From Lunularia cruciata (Eukaryota; Streptophyta; Marchantiopsida; Lunulariales; Lunulariaceae), in assembly GCA_948567375.1 (NCBI GenBank), contig OX419756.1, forward strand, positions 71,216,552-71,280,551: a DNA stretch of 64,000 bases, read 5' to 3'. Position 1 is the stretch's first letter. Every line of letters begins with the position of its first letter. A program made the translations under genes and the position numbers. This document shows positions 10,621 through 24,558 of this stretch, piece by piece. The notes beneath the pieces were generated by a model. The model ran no database searches. It had not been told where the DNA came from and worked only from the letters and a program-made list of their open reading frames with translations.

Positions 10621-13600
10621 ATATTTCCTTTTACATTCTTATAGTAAAAAGCATTACTATCAAAGATATGTCCTTTTTTAACTTTTTTTAATATTTTCAA
10701 GTTTCTATATAGGTATCCCCATCATAAAATCAAGATTTTATGGTAGGGATTTTTTGCCATAGTCGTGACTTTTTATCATGATCTTTACTGAAATATAATA
10801 TGATCATTGTGTAGGAGAGAAAAGATTCTCCAGATTGAATGAGATGGGAGGTGAATAATTCAATCATCTATTTTGATATTGTTAATATGATGAAAATTTT
10901 CCTCGACCATAGTTTAGGATATTAAAAGACATGAAGAATACTTATCTTTAATGATTCATGGATGACATGGAGGTATATAAACAGTTCCATTTAGGGTTAT
11001 CCATGTAAGTTAGCAACAATGGAAAACAATGAAAACTAATAATATTATTTACTCATATTTACATCAATATCTTGTTTATTTCTAGCAAGATTCACTTATT
11101 TGTAATAGATATCTTTTGTAAGAAATGAAAATTGGTCCAAGGGAGATAAGAAGAAAAGGGGTGTAATGAGAAAGTCAAAGGAATAATTCTTTATATGAGC
11201 ATGGTGAAATATTTCAATTTAAGGTAGTCTTCTTGTCTACATTCACATTTTCAAAAAACACATAAGACTAGTTAATAGAGAATAGATTAAGAATAATAAG
11301 AAGTAGATTCTTTTATATGGTCAAACTAATTGTTCTAAAAAACAGTGTATACAATTGCATTTGCAGGAAGGATGGTGGTTGAAGAACGCTCAAGCACCTT
11401 ACACTTGTTACACTTGTTGTACCTTCTAGATACTTGAAATGGCTTCTAGATAGAGCAAGAGAGGAAGATTTAAACACCTCAAAATTTTAACAAGGAATAT
11501 GAAAGAGGATATGAAGAATAAAATGTAACTATTATTTGCCATAACTTTAAATTGTGATTTTTTTTAATATTTATGCCTTCTTTCGCAATTGTTGACCAAC
11601 TCTCTCCACATCACTCCTTTTTGCAGTTTCACAATAAGATTAGCAATAGCAAAAGAAATTTTCCTATTGTTCATAATGTGAGGAAGACCTTGTTCTTTAC
11701 ACTCCAATACTTCATAAATTTTATTAAGATAAACATATCTTTCTTCTCCTAATTTACACCTTCATCTTACCATATGGATTTTAAATCAATAAAATAAAAT
11801 GCAAGAAATAGCTTACTCTTAAATTCTATAATTCCATAAAATTTGTGTGGGGATAATCTATTTTGGCTTTGTCTGGCATTTTCATTACCATAAATTTGAA
11901 TAGAAAAAATAATTTATTCTGCTCTCCAAAGAGTTAGAGTAACTAATATTTCATAAACTTTATACATAATTTCTCTTTTCTTAGTTTGGAACCTTAAAAG
12001 TGAATAAGATGATTGAAATGCTCTATTGGAAGATAAGAGAGCCTTTTCTTTTTAAAGCACACTACTTTATACTTTATAAAGCATAGCTGATTTTAATATA
12101 GATCAGAACCTAACAAATTTGTAAAATCCTCTTTTAAGTTTAGAATTTACAAAATTGTCATCCAATGTAGCATTTACTTCATATGCCGTTATCCTAAACC
12201 TCATAATTGGTTCGAGTGGAAAATAGTCATTGACAAGTAGAGCTTGCTACAAAGTATATTACGGTGATTCGTAGGTAGAGGTTTGCTCCAAATATATCAC
12301 CATATAGTGATTCATAGGGGTACACAGATCTTACATTACGTTCTACTTAAATAATGTAGAAGATTCAAATATTACAAAACAATGGTATCATTCCTTTAAT
12401 AGACGTTGAATATGTATATGGCATTCTTTTGCAATAAGTCTACTACAACAACACCATTGTTTGAATTCTAAACTTCTTTGGGAGTACACTTCCAAATTCC
12501 AAATTGTAAACTGCATATGCACTATATTTGAATCTATTGTATAAGAAAATTTGATGGTTTTTGTAAAAGTTCTGTGTTAAATTAACTTTTACCGTATATA
12601 TTTACAATCTAACCATTCCCTAATAAATTTTGTGCTTAGTTTTGGGTTCCAAATATCAGAAACAAAGTATTTCAAGAAATAATAGAATTCTTATTTCAAA
12701 AATTGAAATGGGAATTATCTATTTCAGTATAATGTACTTATTTGTATTTTTTATTATTTCCATTCATTAGAGAACTAGAATAATGCTGCATATAATTATT
12801 TGAATCATGGTTGTTTTATTCTCTAACTTATTTATTTATTCATTCATTCATGAATTATGTTAACTATTGGTGTAAATATTTGAATACTAAATTAAATTTT
12901 ATATACATGTTATTTTTAAAATAAATCAAAATCATAAAATGCCATCTAAAATCAATGGATCCTAGATACATGAAGAAATATGCTAAATATCACAACCAGT
13001 CTTCAATAAAAAAAAGGTTCCTAACATTTTTTGCAAAAAATAACTTTAAGCAATATAATGGAGTGGTTTTTTTGATAATTCAAGATTTCCTTATTATAAT
13101 TAATTTTATCCGAAGACAAACTCTCATGACAATCTAGAGGTATAGAGGTGTATAGTAAACACAAAATAATCCATTTAGAAATGACGTACCATGAGTAAAA
13201 GTTATCACAACATTTCCAATATCAAAGCTAGTGTATTCGGATGTTGGAGTAATTATCTTGGCGGTTATAATGGTATCAATAGCAAACTCATGATACTTAG
13301 TGGTGTTTGTCTATTGCATTAATGTTTCTCATTACATAGTGAGAACTACCATATGCACATGTTAGTACCACCGTAACTATACCTCAAAGTGGAGCTCCAA
13401 AGAGTTCATTGCTTTTATGTTGAGTTTTTGAACTCTTGTTGATGGTAGACAGAGCTACATAGATTGCAATCTAGATTCTCTATATAAAAATATAATAAAT
13501 GCCTGTTGAGTATAATCAGTACTCATCCCTAATATTTTCAGCAACGCCAACACTAATATTCATTAGCGCAAGAGGAGATACATTTGCCAGACATCCGAAC

Positions 13601-14429
13601 ATTATGCAATCAAAGTGGATACATGTATGATTTAACTTATCTTCTATTATTCTCCATCCAAACTTGTAGTCTATGTAGATGAGACCTTCCCTGCTACTAT
13701 TGTTCGTCATGTTCCTTGCTTCTTGTAAGATTTCCTACATCATTTCCTGTACAATTTTTCATCTATCAATGAAAGTGAAAATCCTCTCCCATGCCAAACT
13801 AAAAGAAATGGCCATGTAACTAAAGGTCATGTTTCTTTGAAATGCAATTGCGTTGCTTCTCTCATTGCAATTGTCATCTTGAATCTGTACAAAATACTCT
13901 TCATCCTCCAAATAATCCTATATTTGTACATAATGATGAATTAAACCGATTTTTGAATATAATAAGTGCACTCTATTCAAAGTATATACAATTTTAGTTT
14001 TAATTTTAATTGTTGATTCTGTTTTACGGTGGTCTTTTAAAATTTGTGTAATTTTATATGAATTTTTCTTCTATAATATTAACAATATTTATATTTTTTA
14101 GTGATGTATATATACACTATATAGTATAATAATACATCTTGACCATGGATTTTGTTCATGATAAGCTTGGAAAAAATCTTCAGATATGAATATGGAGAAT
14201 TAATGGCTTCAAGCGGGAAAGATCAAGGACATATGAATGTATGCAATCCTAGTCAAACTCTAACAAGTATGAATAATATAAAAAACAAAGAACATATTTT
14301 TATTGACATGAATAGAATGATATTGTTGTCACCTATATTGCGATATTGTTAAGCATTCTAACGAAATTCTGTAAAAATATATAGGATATCAACAAAGTGT
14401 TCGTATAACCAATGACATCAATGAACATT
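10621..14429. other. AT-rich intergenic DNA
   Basis: Nearly 4 kb without a recognisable gene or transposon protein. Short simple repeats are present, including a TTTA/TTCA tetranucleotide run near 12826-12852 and a loosely repeated unit at 12227-12322 (two copies of a GTAGAG.TTGCT.CAAA.TATAT pattern). The 60-66 codon frames at 12955-13137, 13710-13516 and 14152-14352 are unremarkable in composition and probably chance. Confidence 0.5.
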
Positions 14430-14940
14430 CCAGCTTTCTTTAGAGTCCCAACCAAATTCAGCAAATTCTACAGTTATGGTTTTGCGAATATCGTTTAATG
14501 TTTTTTTATGCACTTTGGAGTTACTGCTAATATCAACACAACATTACCAATGTTACTGATACTACTGCGGCTCAACCCCAATTTTGCTGCGTATGCTTCA
14601 TCCTAGTACGGGTTGTCCCATCCTCCTTGTTATCCTTTGCGGTCGTAATGGACATTAATGCTACGTTCTCTAGAGACCCAGTCAAATTCAATAAATTTTA
14701 AAATCTGTAATACTTTTATCAATACTGCTTACCAACCCTGCTTACAGTGACATTGCTACGCACTTCGGATTTATTGCTAATATCACCACAGCATTACCGA
14801 TATTTCTCGTCAGACTTATGATATTACCGGGCACTCCAGCTAAATTCCCTGAAGTCCCAACGAAATGGAGCAAACGAATGTCATTTATGGGCACTCGAAC
14901 TAATTTCTGTGGAGTCCCGAGGAAATTCAACAAGAAGTTC
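14430..14940. repeat. Degenerate tandem repeat
   Basis: The motif GAGTCCC-A-C-AAATTCA-CAAA recurs at about 14450, 14672, 14855 and 14914, and a second motif (TTGCTAATATCA-CACA-CATTACC) recurs at about 14525 and 14772. The units are diverged and spacing is irregular (about 220, 180 and 60 bp). On the minus strand the 63-codon frame 14933-14742 shows this as repeated VGT..NLAGVP-like peptides, but there is no reason to think it is translated. Confidence 0.55.
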
Positions 14941-15069
14941 AGCAGGATTATTAACTTGTCCGGGCGACCTAACTGGAGCTATAATTTTATAAATACTATA
15001 ATCTGCTATGAAAATCACCCACTGCTTCAACATGGTGATATGCTTTTACATCTCAACCTTAGCATCTAG

Positions 15070-15428
15070 AAACCTTTGAATGGACTAAAAGCCGCGGACT
15101 CTACTCCACCTCTGAATAACTTTCTTTCATAGCAAGCAAGGAACCGGATAAGTAGCGGCCCAAACGCTGGAAAGCCAGGGTTTCCTAGTTTGCGCGATCG
15201 GAAGCCACACTCGGATTGCACGGCATTCTTTCAGCACCAACTGTGGAATCTACGATGATAGGAACTAAAGCTTAATCAAAACCATTCCCATAGATTTACA
15301 ATGTTGATACAACGACTCTGATGATGAGAAGATCCTCAACCAGCAAGATAGTTGTAGAACTGACATACGCTGCTTGAGGTAGCCAAACATGTACCTGAAT
15401 TGAAACTAGTGAGATCAAAACTGATGTC
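15070..15428. other. Sequence downstream of the TM9 gene, nothing recognised
   Basis: GC-balanced DNA between the tandem-repeat zone and the likely 3' end of the TM9 transcript. No frame or RNA recognised. The rise in GC at about 15070 marks the left edge of the island that contains the TM9 gene. Confidence 0.4.
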
Positions 15429-15434
15429 TTTATT
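15429..15434 (-). promoter_or_regulatory. Candidate AATAAA poly(A) signal of the TM9 gene
   Basis: TTTATT on the plus strand reads AATAAA in the gene's direction, about 530 nt past the TM9 stop codon. Plant poly(A) signals are loose and such hexamers are common in AT-rich DNA, so this is only a candidate 3' end. Between it and the stop codon no other gene was recognised. Confidence 0.25.
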
Positions 15435-15964
15435 ACTGCAATAATATGATACAATTCTAATTCGAATCAAAAGTCTTAGGAAAAATCAACGCTGTCAGAT
15501 TCCTTTAACCAAGATGGGTCAACTTGAGAAGTTACCACTGCGCTAGATGATTTCTGTGGGGTCGGGATATCCACAGGTTCCCCACAAGATGACACTAGAT
15601 GAATCCTTCTGAGATGTGACAGCTCAAATTGGAATTACCCAGAAAACTCTACTACCACCTTTCTTATAACCGCCCTCTGCGCCCTGATGCTGACATTTGT
15701 GCCTGGAGACGATTACTATACCTTTAACTCAATTATTAGAGTACCAACTGTTCTACAATGATAGACACAGGCTCAGAACCACTTGTTTCAATGAAGGAAA
15801 CCTTCAGGACAGGCTCCTGCCACGCCCACTAGTACTCTTTTGCCTTCCCTTGCGAACATTCGCCTTTCCCTACGACACAAAGATGGACCTGCATTCTTCT
15901 GCAGTGATACTTCCTTCCTCCTTTAGCTGCAACTCTCTAATTGCTCCGCGTGGGACAACCACCT

Positions 15965-18900
15965 CTACTCACATTTGATCGACCGATAGATGTGGCGTAC
16001 AAACAACAAAGATGCTCTGAATCCGATGGTACCCAACATCAGGAAGAACCCGAAGCACACACAAGACATGTATCCGAAGAAGTACGATGTCTGCATGAAA
16101 CCACTCATCTCCGATCTAGCGAAGTAGTAGTAGAAACAGTAGCCAAAGATGAAAAGACCAGTCGAACCTCCACATAGAACCGACCTGTACACACGACGAA
16201 AGTGCCAAGTAAATTTTCATGAAAAGCCGGGCTGCGCGAGGCGTGCTTGGTATGAACAAAGGGATACCTAAAGTAAGTGTGTTATCTACAGTTGACATTT
16301 AGACTTAGTACACAGCCGGTACAAGTACCAATACGCACAACGGGCAGTGTACACAGAATGAACCTGGATAGGACTGGCTTCGCATACAGGACGGGTAAAA
16401 AGTGGACAATAAAAGACGCAGAAAATTGATGCAAAAATGTGGATAGAGCGACGATCCTTGAATGCAGGGAAGAGATGTTATGTGCAATGAAGTTTGAGCT
16501 AGAAATATATAGAAATTGTTATTACGTGCTCTGTGGTGGTACCGTGTAATGGTATGCAGAGCCTGTTCTAAATTTCTCCATCATGTAGTGGTATGCTTAA
16601 ACCATGTAGGCAGGTATATGCAGAGAGGAAGAGGTAAATTAGGGATGCAATCATATGGAAGAAAGGAAGAACTAACAACCATCAACTTGAAACAATGAAT
16701 GAGATATAGAATGTACCTCCACCACCATCGGTGGTCTTCCACAGCAAGCTGAAAGTAGGTCAAGGCGATCGTAATAAAAGCAGTGACGATGATCAGGATG
16801 ATGAACACGATGAAGAGAATACTGGCAATAATGTACACCTTGTGGCCCCAGATACTGGCGAAAATGTAGTAGAGCTCAATGTAAATAGCACTAAATGGCA
16901 AAAAGCCTGCCATGGCCATTTGTGGCACGGTTCGTCTGTACCACGGCAGAGAAGGAATCTCACGCGGGTACTTTGTAGTACGACAAGGAGCTTGAAATTC
17001 GGCTTTGCTATTCTTTCCGGCAATACCTCCCAGGATAAGCAAAGGTGAACTGACAAGAGTCCATATAAGAAGGATCACCAGAATGGTTCCGAATGGTAGG
17101 GCAGCATTGGCAGCGTAGAAAATGGCAACGGTGTTCAAGAAGCAGAAGACCAAGAAAAGAGGTCCGCAGAAAAGGGCTGCGGTCAAAATGATATTCCTCA
17201 CCTGCAAACGGTTCATTACAGTTGCAACAATTCAGTTGCGAACGGCCACAAAGGAATTTTAAATGTCATGCTCACCGAAGGGAGTTTCAATTTTCTACAT
17301 GATGTTGTGAAATCAACACACTCCTTGAAAGTCCGTTACTAATCTGATTACGTTAGTACCGTAATACAACATGTATGACGTGAAACCCCACTCAATTACT
17401 TACCCAGTTGGTTCCCTCAAGCTGCTTGTAGAATGAAGAAGCAGTGTAACCAGCTATCCCAGACGTCAAGGCATAGATGACAACAAGAGCAGTGTACATG
17501 GCACCCCTGTTGTATGGGTAGAATACACCGACCAAGGCGAGCATAAAGATGAAAATGGCTCTGCACATTCAGCAGCAAATCCGTCAGTGCTTGGTGTTTC
17601 CCTCAATCGATAGAACCTAAGGAATGAGGCGGGTAATTTCGGATACAAGAACTTTGAGGCAAAACGGATCCATGAGTAGTCCGTAAGGAACTAGTAAAAC
17701 GATACTATCCTCATCGTAAATGCTCAGATGGGAAACCATTATATAATAACGCAAAAGCCCCATACTCACAGAGCCAGAAGTTGTGACCCGGTTCCTAGTA
17801 CAGCACAGAAAAGAGACTTGTAAGGAGGGTATCTGAAAACATCTCCATGGATGTACTTCCAGCCGGTCTCCTCTTGGTCATCAGGCGACTCTTCGTCTCG
17901 GGAGTACCTTTAAACCATAGCGAGAAAATAACGAGCGGTGTCAGAGTTTCAGCAGTTGACCAAGCAATGTCTAATACCACAAAATTGTTGCAAGAACATT
18001 CAAGATTTAGGTCCATATCCACACATGGGGGTGCAAGTTGACAAGCTTAAAAGCACTGACCATCTATACTGCAAGTAAGTCTTAAACTATTACAACGAAA
18101 ATCAAGCTGGGGCCAGAAATTTACTTGATGAAGTCGTTCTTAAGGACTCGCATCAGAATAGTGGCAAGGAAACCGGTCAACAGAAGGACGGTCACGCAAG
18201 AGTTGATGATAGAAAACCAGTGGATTTCCAGATGCTGCGGGAGGAAGGAGTACTTGGAGTATTTCTCCATCCTCCGATCAAATGGGGTATCAACCGGCTT
18301 CCACTTTGCGGAGTACGTAAATTCAACCTTTTGATCATTATCCTCCGTGATATCCTTCGCGAACTTGGGATCGGTGGAGACATTGATTTCAATCACCCTG
18401 TCACCGTTGTAACTGATGTCAAAATGAACATGAGTGAAGAGGGAGAATTTTCCATCCTTGGCTTTCCCAATGAAGCCCCAAATTGGCAAGTCATCGTAGT
18501 ACATCTGGAAGTAGTAGTCGTTTTTCACGGCCATGCGGAATTTCTGCAAATCCTCCTTCTTGAGTACTTTCTCACACAACGACTCCGCCTCTTTGTCATT
18601 CTTGAAGTTGAGTTTGTAACGCGCATGCACCATTCGGTCTCCATTTAACACCTCTCCGAGATCCTCTCTCTTCTCGTTCAGGGAATCAGGAGGGCAAAAT
18701 GGCAAATCAAAGTACCGGTATGTTTCACTGCAACACATACATAAACACGAGAAATTAGGTTCACAAATGATACCTTCGAAGCAAAGAGAGATTGGAGCTA
18801 AACCCCCAACTTTAACTTTATTCGAGACAGTAGGGTTCACAACTATCAACAACTCTACTCATAACCGGCACGGCAACTGCCGCGTCGAAGGACTAAATTT

Positions 18901-20303
18901 TGTACTACTGTTTTCCTCTACGTAGCTAAAGGCAGGATTTCCTCGCCGTTCACCTCGGTTCACGTGGGTAGCTAATTCAGAAAATAAGAGAAGCTGAATT
19001 TCTGAAGCTCACGCATAACTCCCTTTCTTAGTTCTTAGCTTGATCTGTGAAACTTCATCTCATGAATCTACAACCTACCAGCCTCAAGATTATCGACCAC
19101 GCAGACGGGTCACGGGATCAGGCGCGTCATCATCGTGGACATTCTTCCTGCCCCTGTTCGTTGCGACCAGCATACTAAATAGCTAGTCAAATTTTACTGC
19201 CCAGTGAAAGACCACATGATAAAATGAAAACAGCAACGTATTAATGTCCTGTACACGCATCCCGTACTGTCCTTTGCACAACCTCTCAATCATAACAAGA
19301 AGTGACCGTCGTGTCCTACATAAGGGCTGATAACGCTTAGTCCCTGGTTGGTAAAAGTGACGTGACACTGGAGCCCTTCAAACGTACAACGTTACTCACT
19401 AAAAAACTGGAGCAGAATTTAACTAAGTAGTTTCTTTCTTTAAAGCTGGAGAGGAGAGGCGACACCAACAGAGTACTACTGCCCACGATCTGAATCATGA
19501 ACACGGTGAAATTTCTCTTCCTCTCAGGAAGTATGATGTTTTATAAGCTAAAAAAGAACCTCCGACAAGGTCCGGAGTGAAACACACAAATTTGGCCAAG
19601 CATTTGAGCATAAGGCCCCAAATTGTCTTCCAAACAATTGTGAAAGGGTAAGGGGGACAACAAATTGATCCGTAGCTTAACGTCTCGATGACGCTTTCAA
19701 GAACTTGTCACTCTGTACACAGCATAAGTTTAGTGGGCACACGAGAGTTTACTTCAGTAAGCTGACCAGGAAGAAACATGAGGACAACGGCATTGCACTT
19801 AAGGTCATCTGTTAACCTCTGAACAGAACCTAACAGAACAAAAAACTACGAGAAGAGTGTCCAAAGTGTCCACAAATGTACTAGATCGAGCGGATCCACT
19901 ACCTCTAGACGTCAAACCCTGCGTATTTAAGAGTAGTGTTAGCTCTGCCTCATGAACCAGGAAGGAAACTGATGGGCAATAACTCCTGCAGAAAGGACAA
20001 CTCCGAGTGTACTAATCACGATATACAGTCTTTCAGTCGTAAACAGCATAAGCCATAGGGAAGCCCACATTGTCGCAAAAAGCAATGCATCTGACTAAAA
20101 CATGGCGCACCGTGAAAACAAACCAGCAAGATTAGAAACAGCACCCACCTCGGGTTGTTGAACGGACCGACTTTGTTGGCATATAAGGGCACTTCATCGG
20201 CCTCCTTGAACTTATGATCCGACGCACTACCTGTCACTCCGCTCTCCGCGACCAACAGCGCCAAAACTAAGAGCGCCAAAACCGAAGACGCCATTCTCTG
20301 CAT
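15965..20303 (-). CDS. TM9SF: Transmembrane 9 superfamily (nonaspanin/EMP70) protein, six exons
   Basis: Multispanning endomembrane protein of the TM9/TMN family, known to sit in Golgi and endosomes. Exons on the minus strand: 20303-20149, 18727-18125, 17907-17770, 17560-17404, 17201-16717, 16184-15965. All introns are GT-AG, every junction keeps frame, and the total is 585 residues plus stop, normal for the plant members of about 590. The start is the first ATG after an in-frame TGA (20318-20316); a second Met lies three codons on. Residues 1-30 look like a signal peptide. The lumenal domain carries [14 protein letters not shown] (across the exon 1/2 junction) and [12 protein letters not shown]; the first membrane span is near 221-247; HGDVFR is at 273-278; eight more hydrophobic spans follow. 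The C-terminus is KCE, the KXD/E Golgi-retention and COPI-binding signal. It resembles the TMN1-4 clade more than TMN11/12; paralogue number not assigned. No damage seen. Confidence 0.96.
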
Positions 20304-21358
20304 CTTCTCCACTTCTCACTACTCCAGATCTAGTCTCCCGGCGTACTGCGAATGCAATGCCACAAAAAGCCCTTAGAAACAACTTTCTTCTCTACTCGGT
20401 CGCTGTCTCCACTCGCGTACTACTTCCAAGTTGCAACACGTTGACTAGCATCGAAAAGGCCAGTAGCTAGAAATACAACACAAAGCTCACTTCCTAGAGT
20501 CTGTTGTTCCTCTCCTCCCAACCTGCACCCCTTCGTTGTCCTTCGATCTTCTTTCTTCTTCTTCCTCTCACACCTCACGAGGCCTGCTGCCTCAGATCGC
20601 GTCTCGTCCCGAGAAAGCGTGGGCCAGCCTTAAGCAGCAGAAGCAGCAGCAGGTCTCCTATGGTCGTCTCGTCCCGTGCGGAAATGGAGCAATCTCTTTT
20701 TTATCTACTCCTCCTTCTCCTTTTCCCCCATGGCCGGACAAACAAACAAACTGACGGAAAGAAGCACACAAACAGACGGATCCCTTCACGAACGGACGAA
20801 CTTTTCCTCATAAACTTACCCCACCGGTCCCCGTCAAACCACCCAAATAGAGGTTGGTCCAGTGCCCGGGAAACTTGAACTCTTGCCAGGAAATTTCTTT
20901 GGGGACCGGCTTCTTTTTAGTCTCGCTGTTGTTTCGGAATTATTTCGAGATTTTCGAACGTTTTCTCAGTACCACCCGGCAGAACTCTCAGTCAAGCCGC
21001 CAGTGTTTAAAACTCTATCAGAAGGATCTCAATGAGACATACCGGACTCGTATGGAACGGACGCACTTTTCTGGATGATTTTTCTTAATTCTCGGGTGAT
21101 TGGGACTTCGCCGAAGCCTTATCGGTAGAACATAGTTGACCAGACGCCGGTCACAAGTTACCGGACAGCGAAATGCGCATCCGTTCCGGTATTAAGATAC
21201 CAGGCACGTTACCAGCGGGTAACACCAGCAAAAACGAGTTTGACACAAGTTCTCTTTGGAAGGGGAGGAGAAATGTGGCCGACACGGTTTCAAGTTTTAA
21301 GCTTCCTGCTCGAGTGCAGGAATTTACATTATATCCGACGTAAATTCATTTGAACATG
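20304..21358 (-). other. 5' flank and probable 5' UTR/promoter of the TM9 gene
   Basis: GC-richer DNA immediately upstream of the TM9 start codon. On the plus strand it has long pyrimidine runs (about 20520-20570 and 20705-20730), so the transcript strand would be rich in GA, as is common in plant 5' leaders. The open frames here (for example 20504-20878, plus) are low-complexity Ser/Arg/Pro-rich readings of this stretch and look like chance. A TATA-like GATAAAAAA on the minus strand near 20698-20706 is a weak candidate. Transcription start not determined. Confidence 0.4.
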
Positions 21359-21363
21359 TGGGT

Positions 21364-21412
21364 TGTGGATGTGGATGTGGATGTGGATATGGATGTGAAT
21401 GTGAATGTGGAC
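21364..21412. repeat. GTGGAT hexanucleotide microsatellite
   Basis: About eight imperfect tandem units of GTGGAT, decaying to GTGGATAT and GTGAAT variants, roughly 1 kb upstream of the TM9 start codon. No open frame runs usefully through it, so it reads as a simple repeat. Confidence 0.85.
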
Positions 21413-21415
21413 TGG

Positions 21416-24400
21416 CGTGGTGAATTGAGATGTCTGAAATTTCTGCCCCGCTGTCTGCTCCACTCCAGTTTGGTGGTCTCCCCTTTCTCCTAACCCCTCC
21501 CACCAGATTGGACCAACCTCAATGCTCTAAAGTTGGCCAGGAAACGAACTTCTGGATCCAACTAACGGACTTAGCCACAAAATGTAGCGAGCTTCACTGC
21601 ATGTAAATTCGAAGGCGCATGTCGTCCCCAACAATAAGTAGCTACTAATAGCGCCTCCGCTTTGTAGGGAATCTACGCAACCCCTAAGGAACCAAAAGAT
21701 AGAGAGGGATCGAAAGATATCTTTATCAATGGTCGAAGGAATCAATATTGCATCTTATATGCTACCCTTCAGATAATGAATCGAACGCTGCTACTGAGGT
21801 GAAGGACTTGAAGCTGATCAGTTGTAACCAGTTGTTGGGCATTGACTACAGTAACGGGCAGTGGGTTAAGCGGAAGTGAAACGACAATGTTCATCGCGAT
21901 CTTGTTGATGATACCCTGCGTAACGGCGAATTGCGCTAAACATTTACCACGTCTATTCCTTTCCTCATACCGTAGTGTCGTGAGACCGGACCGTGAATCC
22001 ACTCCAGAGCCGGTTCACGGGTCATGCGTTTCACCGAATCTAGGAGGGTGAAATCAACAACTTGACTGTGAACACCTACAGTTTCGGCGAGTACATCTAG
22101 CAATCTTGCTTGCAGACGGGATCAGTCAAGTCTCTGCTCAATTTATAGCCGTATCAGAAGCTGTGGCAGGTGTCTGGGAGCCGAAATCGGAGTAGATCGC
22201 GGATGCCTATTACAGGAACGTACCATGTTTGTGAGAATGACATGACCTAGTAACTTGAGAAGGATGAAATAAAATGCTAAAGGTAAATTCTCACATTGGG
22301 TTTTATAGCCATGAAGGTTGGCAACAAAATCTGGAAAGAAAACATGTAGGATATTGAAACTTATGGTGAGGTATGGAAATGAGAAAATAAAACTTGTCCA
22401 TCTTACAACATTGTTCTATCAACCACACAACATACATGATATTTCATAACTTGCTCTATTGGAAACATGACTATTTCGGTATTACATTGGAAGGAATACA
22501 AGATTGTGCAGGCTTGGAAATCACAAAGGTTCTTGCTTAAGCATGTCCGGAAAGCAAGCCGTAGTTTTCCGATTATAATTCTTTGATTGATCGATAACTA
22601 TACATTAGTTGAGAATTTAAAAAATAGATTATTTATGGATTGATCTATTAACTTGTTTAAGCAACCCTTTGTAATTCTATCCGTGGACCATCTTATTGTA
22701 CCTCCTAGCATCCCTCCCAAGTTTTCTTAGCATCAATGATCACATTATTCTATTAACATGATGTTTCCATATAGCTTTCCTTCTAGGTAGTTAGCAGTAA
22801 AACCTTGAGTGATTATGAATGAATTTAGTTCTAGATAAGGATAATTTTATGGAGAAGTGTATAGGACGATCGATTCGGATCATTGAAACTTTAACTCCGT
22901 CATAAGTCAAAAAAAGACTAATATACACACGTTCTTAAATAGAGGTTACAACACCCTTAGATGGTCAAGATACTTTACCCATGTACCTTAAACTCTTGAA
23001 GTTTTCATTTAAATTTTAGTTAGCTTTCTTGTATGAAATTAAAATCCTAAGTAAATAAGGATAAAGATTATATACCAATTGCACTTAATAATGGTGAAAT
23101 TTCACCATTCAAATAAGCAAACCACTATATTTGAATAATCAAATACTAGAAACTAATCTTCCAATGAAAAGTCAGTAAATATTGCAACAAAATAGACCAA
23201 ATGTTCACACATGAGAACTTGGAAACTCAAAAATCATTAACAATGTAAAATGTTTGGTTTTTCATACTTAACTAAATTCAAATATAGTGAAATGACCTAT
23301 CATAAATTTTCAAGTTTGATATAATGCTTATTGCTAGTGACAAAATGTGACTTTCCATCCCCATAACTAAGACTGAAAAAGGTTTGTTTGTTTGTTTATT
23401 TTTTTATTATCAAGTTACTGTATTATATTTAAATGTGGATTGAACCTAATGGTGGAATGGATTGAATGGCATGATCTCTTATAATTTCAATAATCAAATT
23501 TGGTTTTAAGTTGTTGAATTTATCATTGTCTTCATGTTCTACATATGAGTAACTTCTTTATAAACAAAAAGTTGAATTCTCACTTTATTTTTGTCATTAT
23601 TCTTATATTTGAATTTTAGAATTGTGTCATTCTCTCATGTTAAGATTTCTTTTCTAACCTTTGCTTTGATTAACCTTTCTTGTGATTCTTTCAGGTTCTA
23701 CAATCATAGCAAATGACAACTCGTGTTCCATACTAAATTTTCACTTTCACTATATTTACTAGGTAAGGAAGTAGGAATTATGACAAAGTTTAAATTAAGT
23801 ATAAGGTTTAGTATTAAGAAAATCTAGGTATTTAAACAGAAGATTGAGAAAAAAAGTTATTGCATTTACTAAATCAAAGAGTTGATGCACAGGTTTGAGT
23901 TGGAACATGTGTAGATAGGTGTTAGCGAGGTAGATCAAGTTGGTGGATAAGAGCTAGAAAAAATCTAGTTCTTGCCAACTAACCAATTACAACACTCAAT
24001 CCAATATGTGGTTAAAGGTACAACAAGCCAAAGTGATAGATTGATCAAAACTTAGAACCTTAAGTTATTTAAAACAAATAAAAACAACCATAGATAAATG
24101 GTTGGCTCAAGAGATCTATCATGAGTGAATTTCACATTCATACAATGAATCATGTGTGTTGTATTGAGGTGGAATTGCAATCATCTTAGCCCCTTAAAGA
24201 CATGCTAGTATTTGAAGGCTCCATTCAACCTACACAATCAACAAGCAATTAGAAGTTCAAACCATAAAGTGAAAAGAGAAGCAAAGATTGAGCATCAAGC
24301 TAAAAGCCCAAAGACTCAACAAGCTAAAGTAAAATCCAAGACTTAATGTTGTGCTATAGATAGTGCACATGAGTTAAAAGTAGGTTTACTTATAGCAAAA

Positions 24401-24553
24401 TTTTTTTATAGTTGGTATCATTCCTTTAGTCATCATTGGTAGTTTAACAAACTCAAGATACTATCAATAAAATAAGACACTTATTTCTTGATATTAGATG
24501 GTGATTGTATGGCTAAGATTTGTTAACCTTAATTTTGTATTATAAGAGCCAAA
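21416..24553. other. Intergenic DNA, no gene recognised
   Basis: 21416-22250 is GC-balanced with two short minus-strand frames (21745-21527, 72 aa; 22002-21769, 77 aa) that match nothing I know. From about 22250 the base composition drops to AT-rich and stays there. A short TTTG microsatellite lies near 23383-23405. No transposon protein motif was seen. Confidence 0.5.
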
Positions 24554-24558
24554 GGAGG

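Noticed and set aside
16731-17048. 105-codon plus-strand frame and 87-codon minus-strand frame (17056-16793)
   Set aside because: Both overlap TM9 exon 5 in other frames; the 161-codon exon frame is the conserved one.
18220-18648. 142-codon plus-strand frame
   Set aside because: It is antisense to exon 2 of the TM9 gene, whose minus-strand reading is a clear family match with proper splice sites.
20016-20312. 98-codon frame starting at a GTG at 20312
   Set aside because: The true start is the ATG at 20303, and the exon ends at a GT donor at 20148; the rest of the frame is intron.
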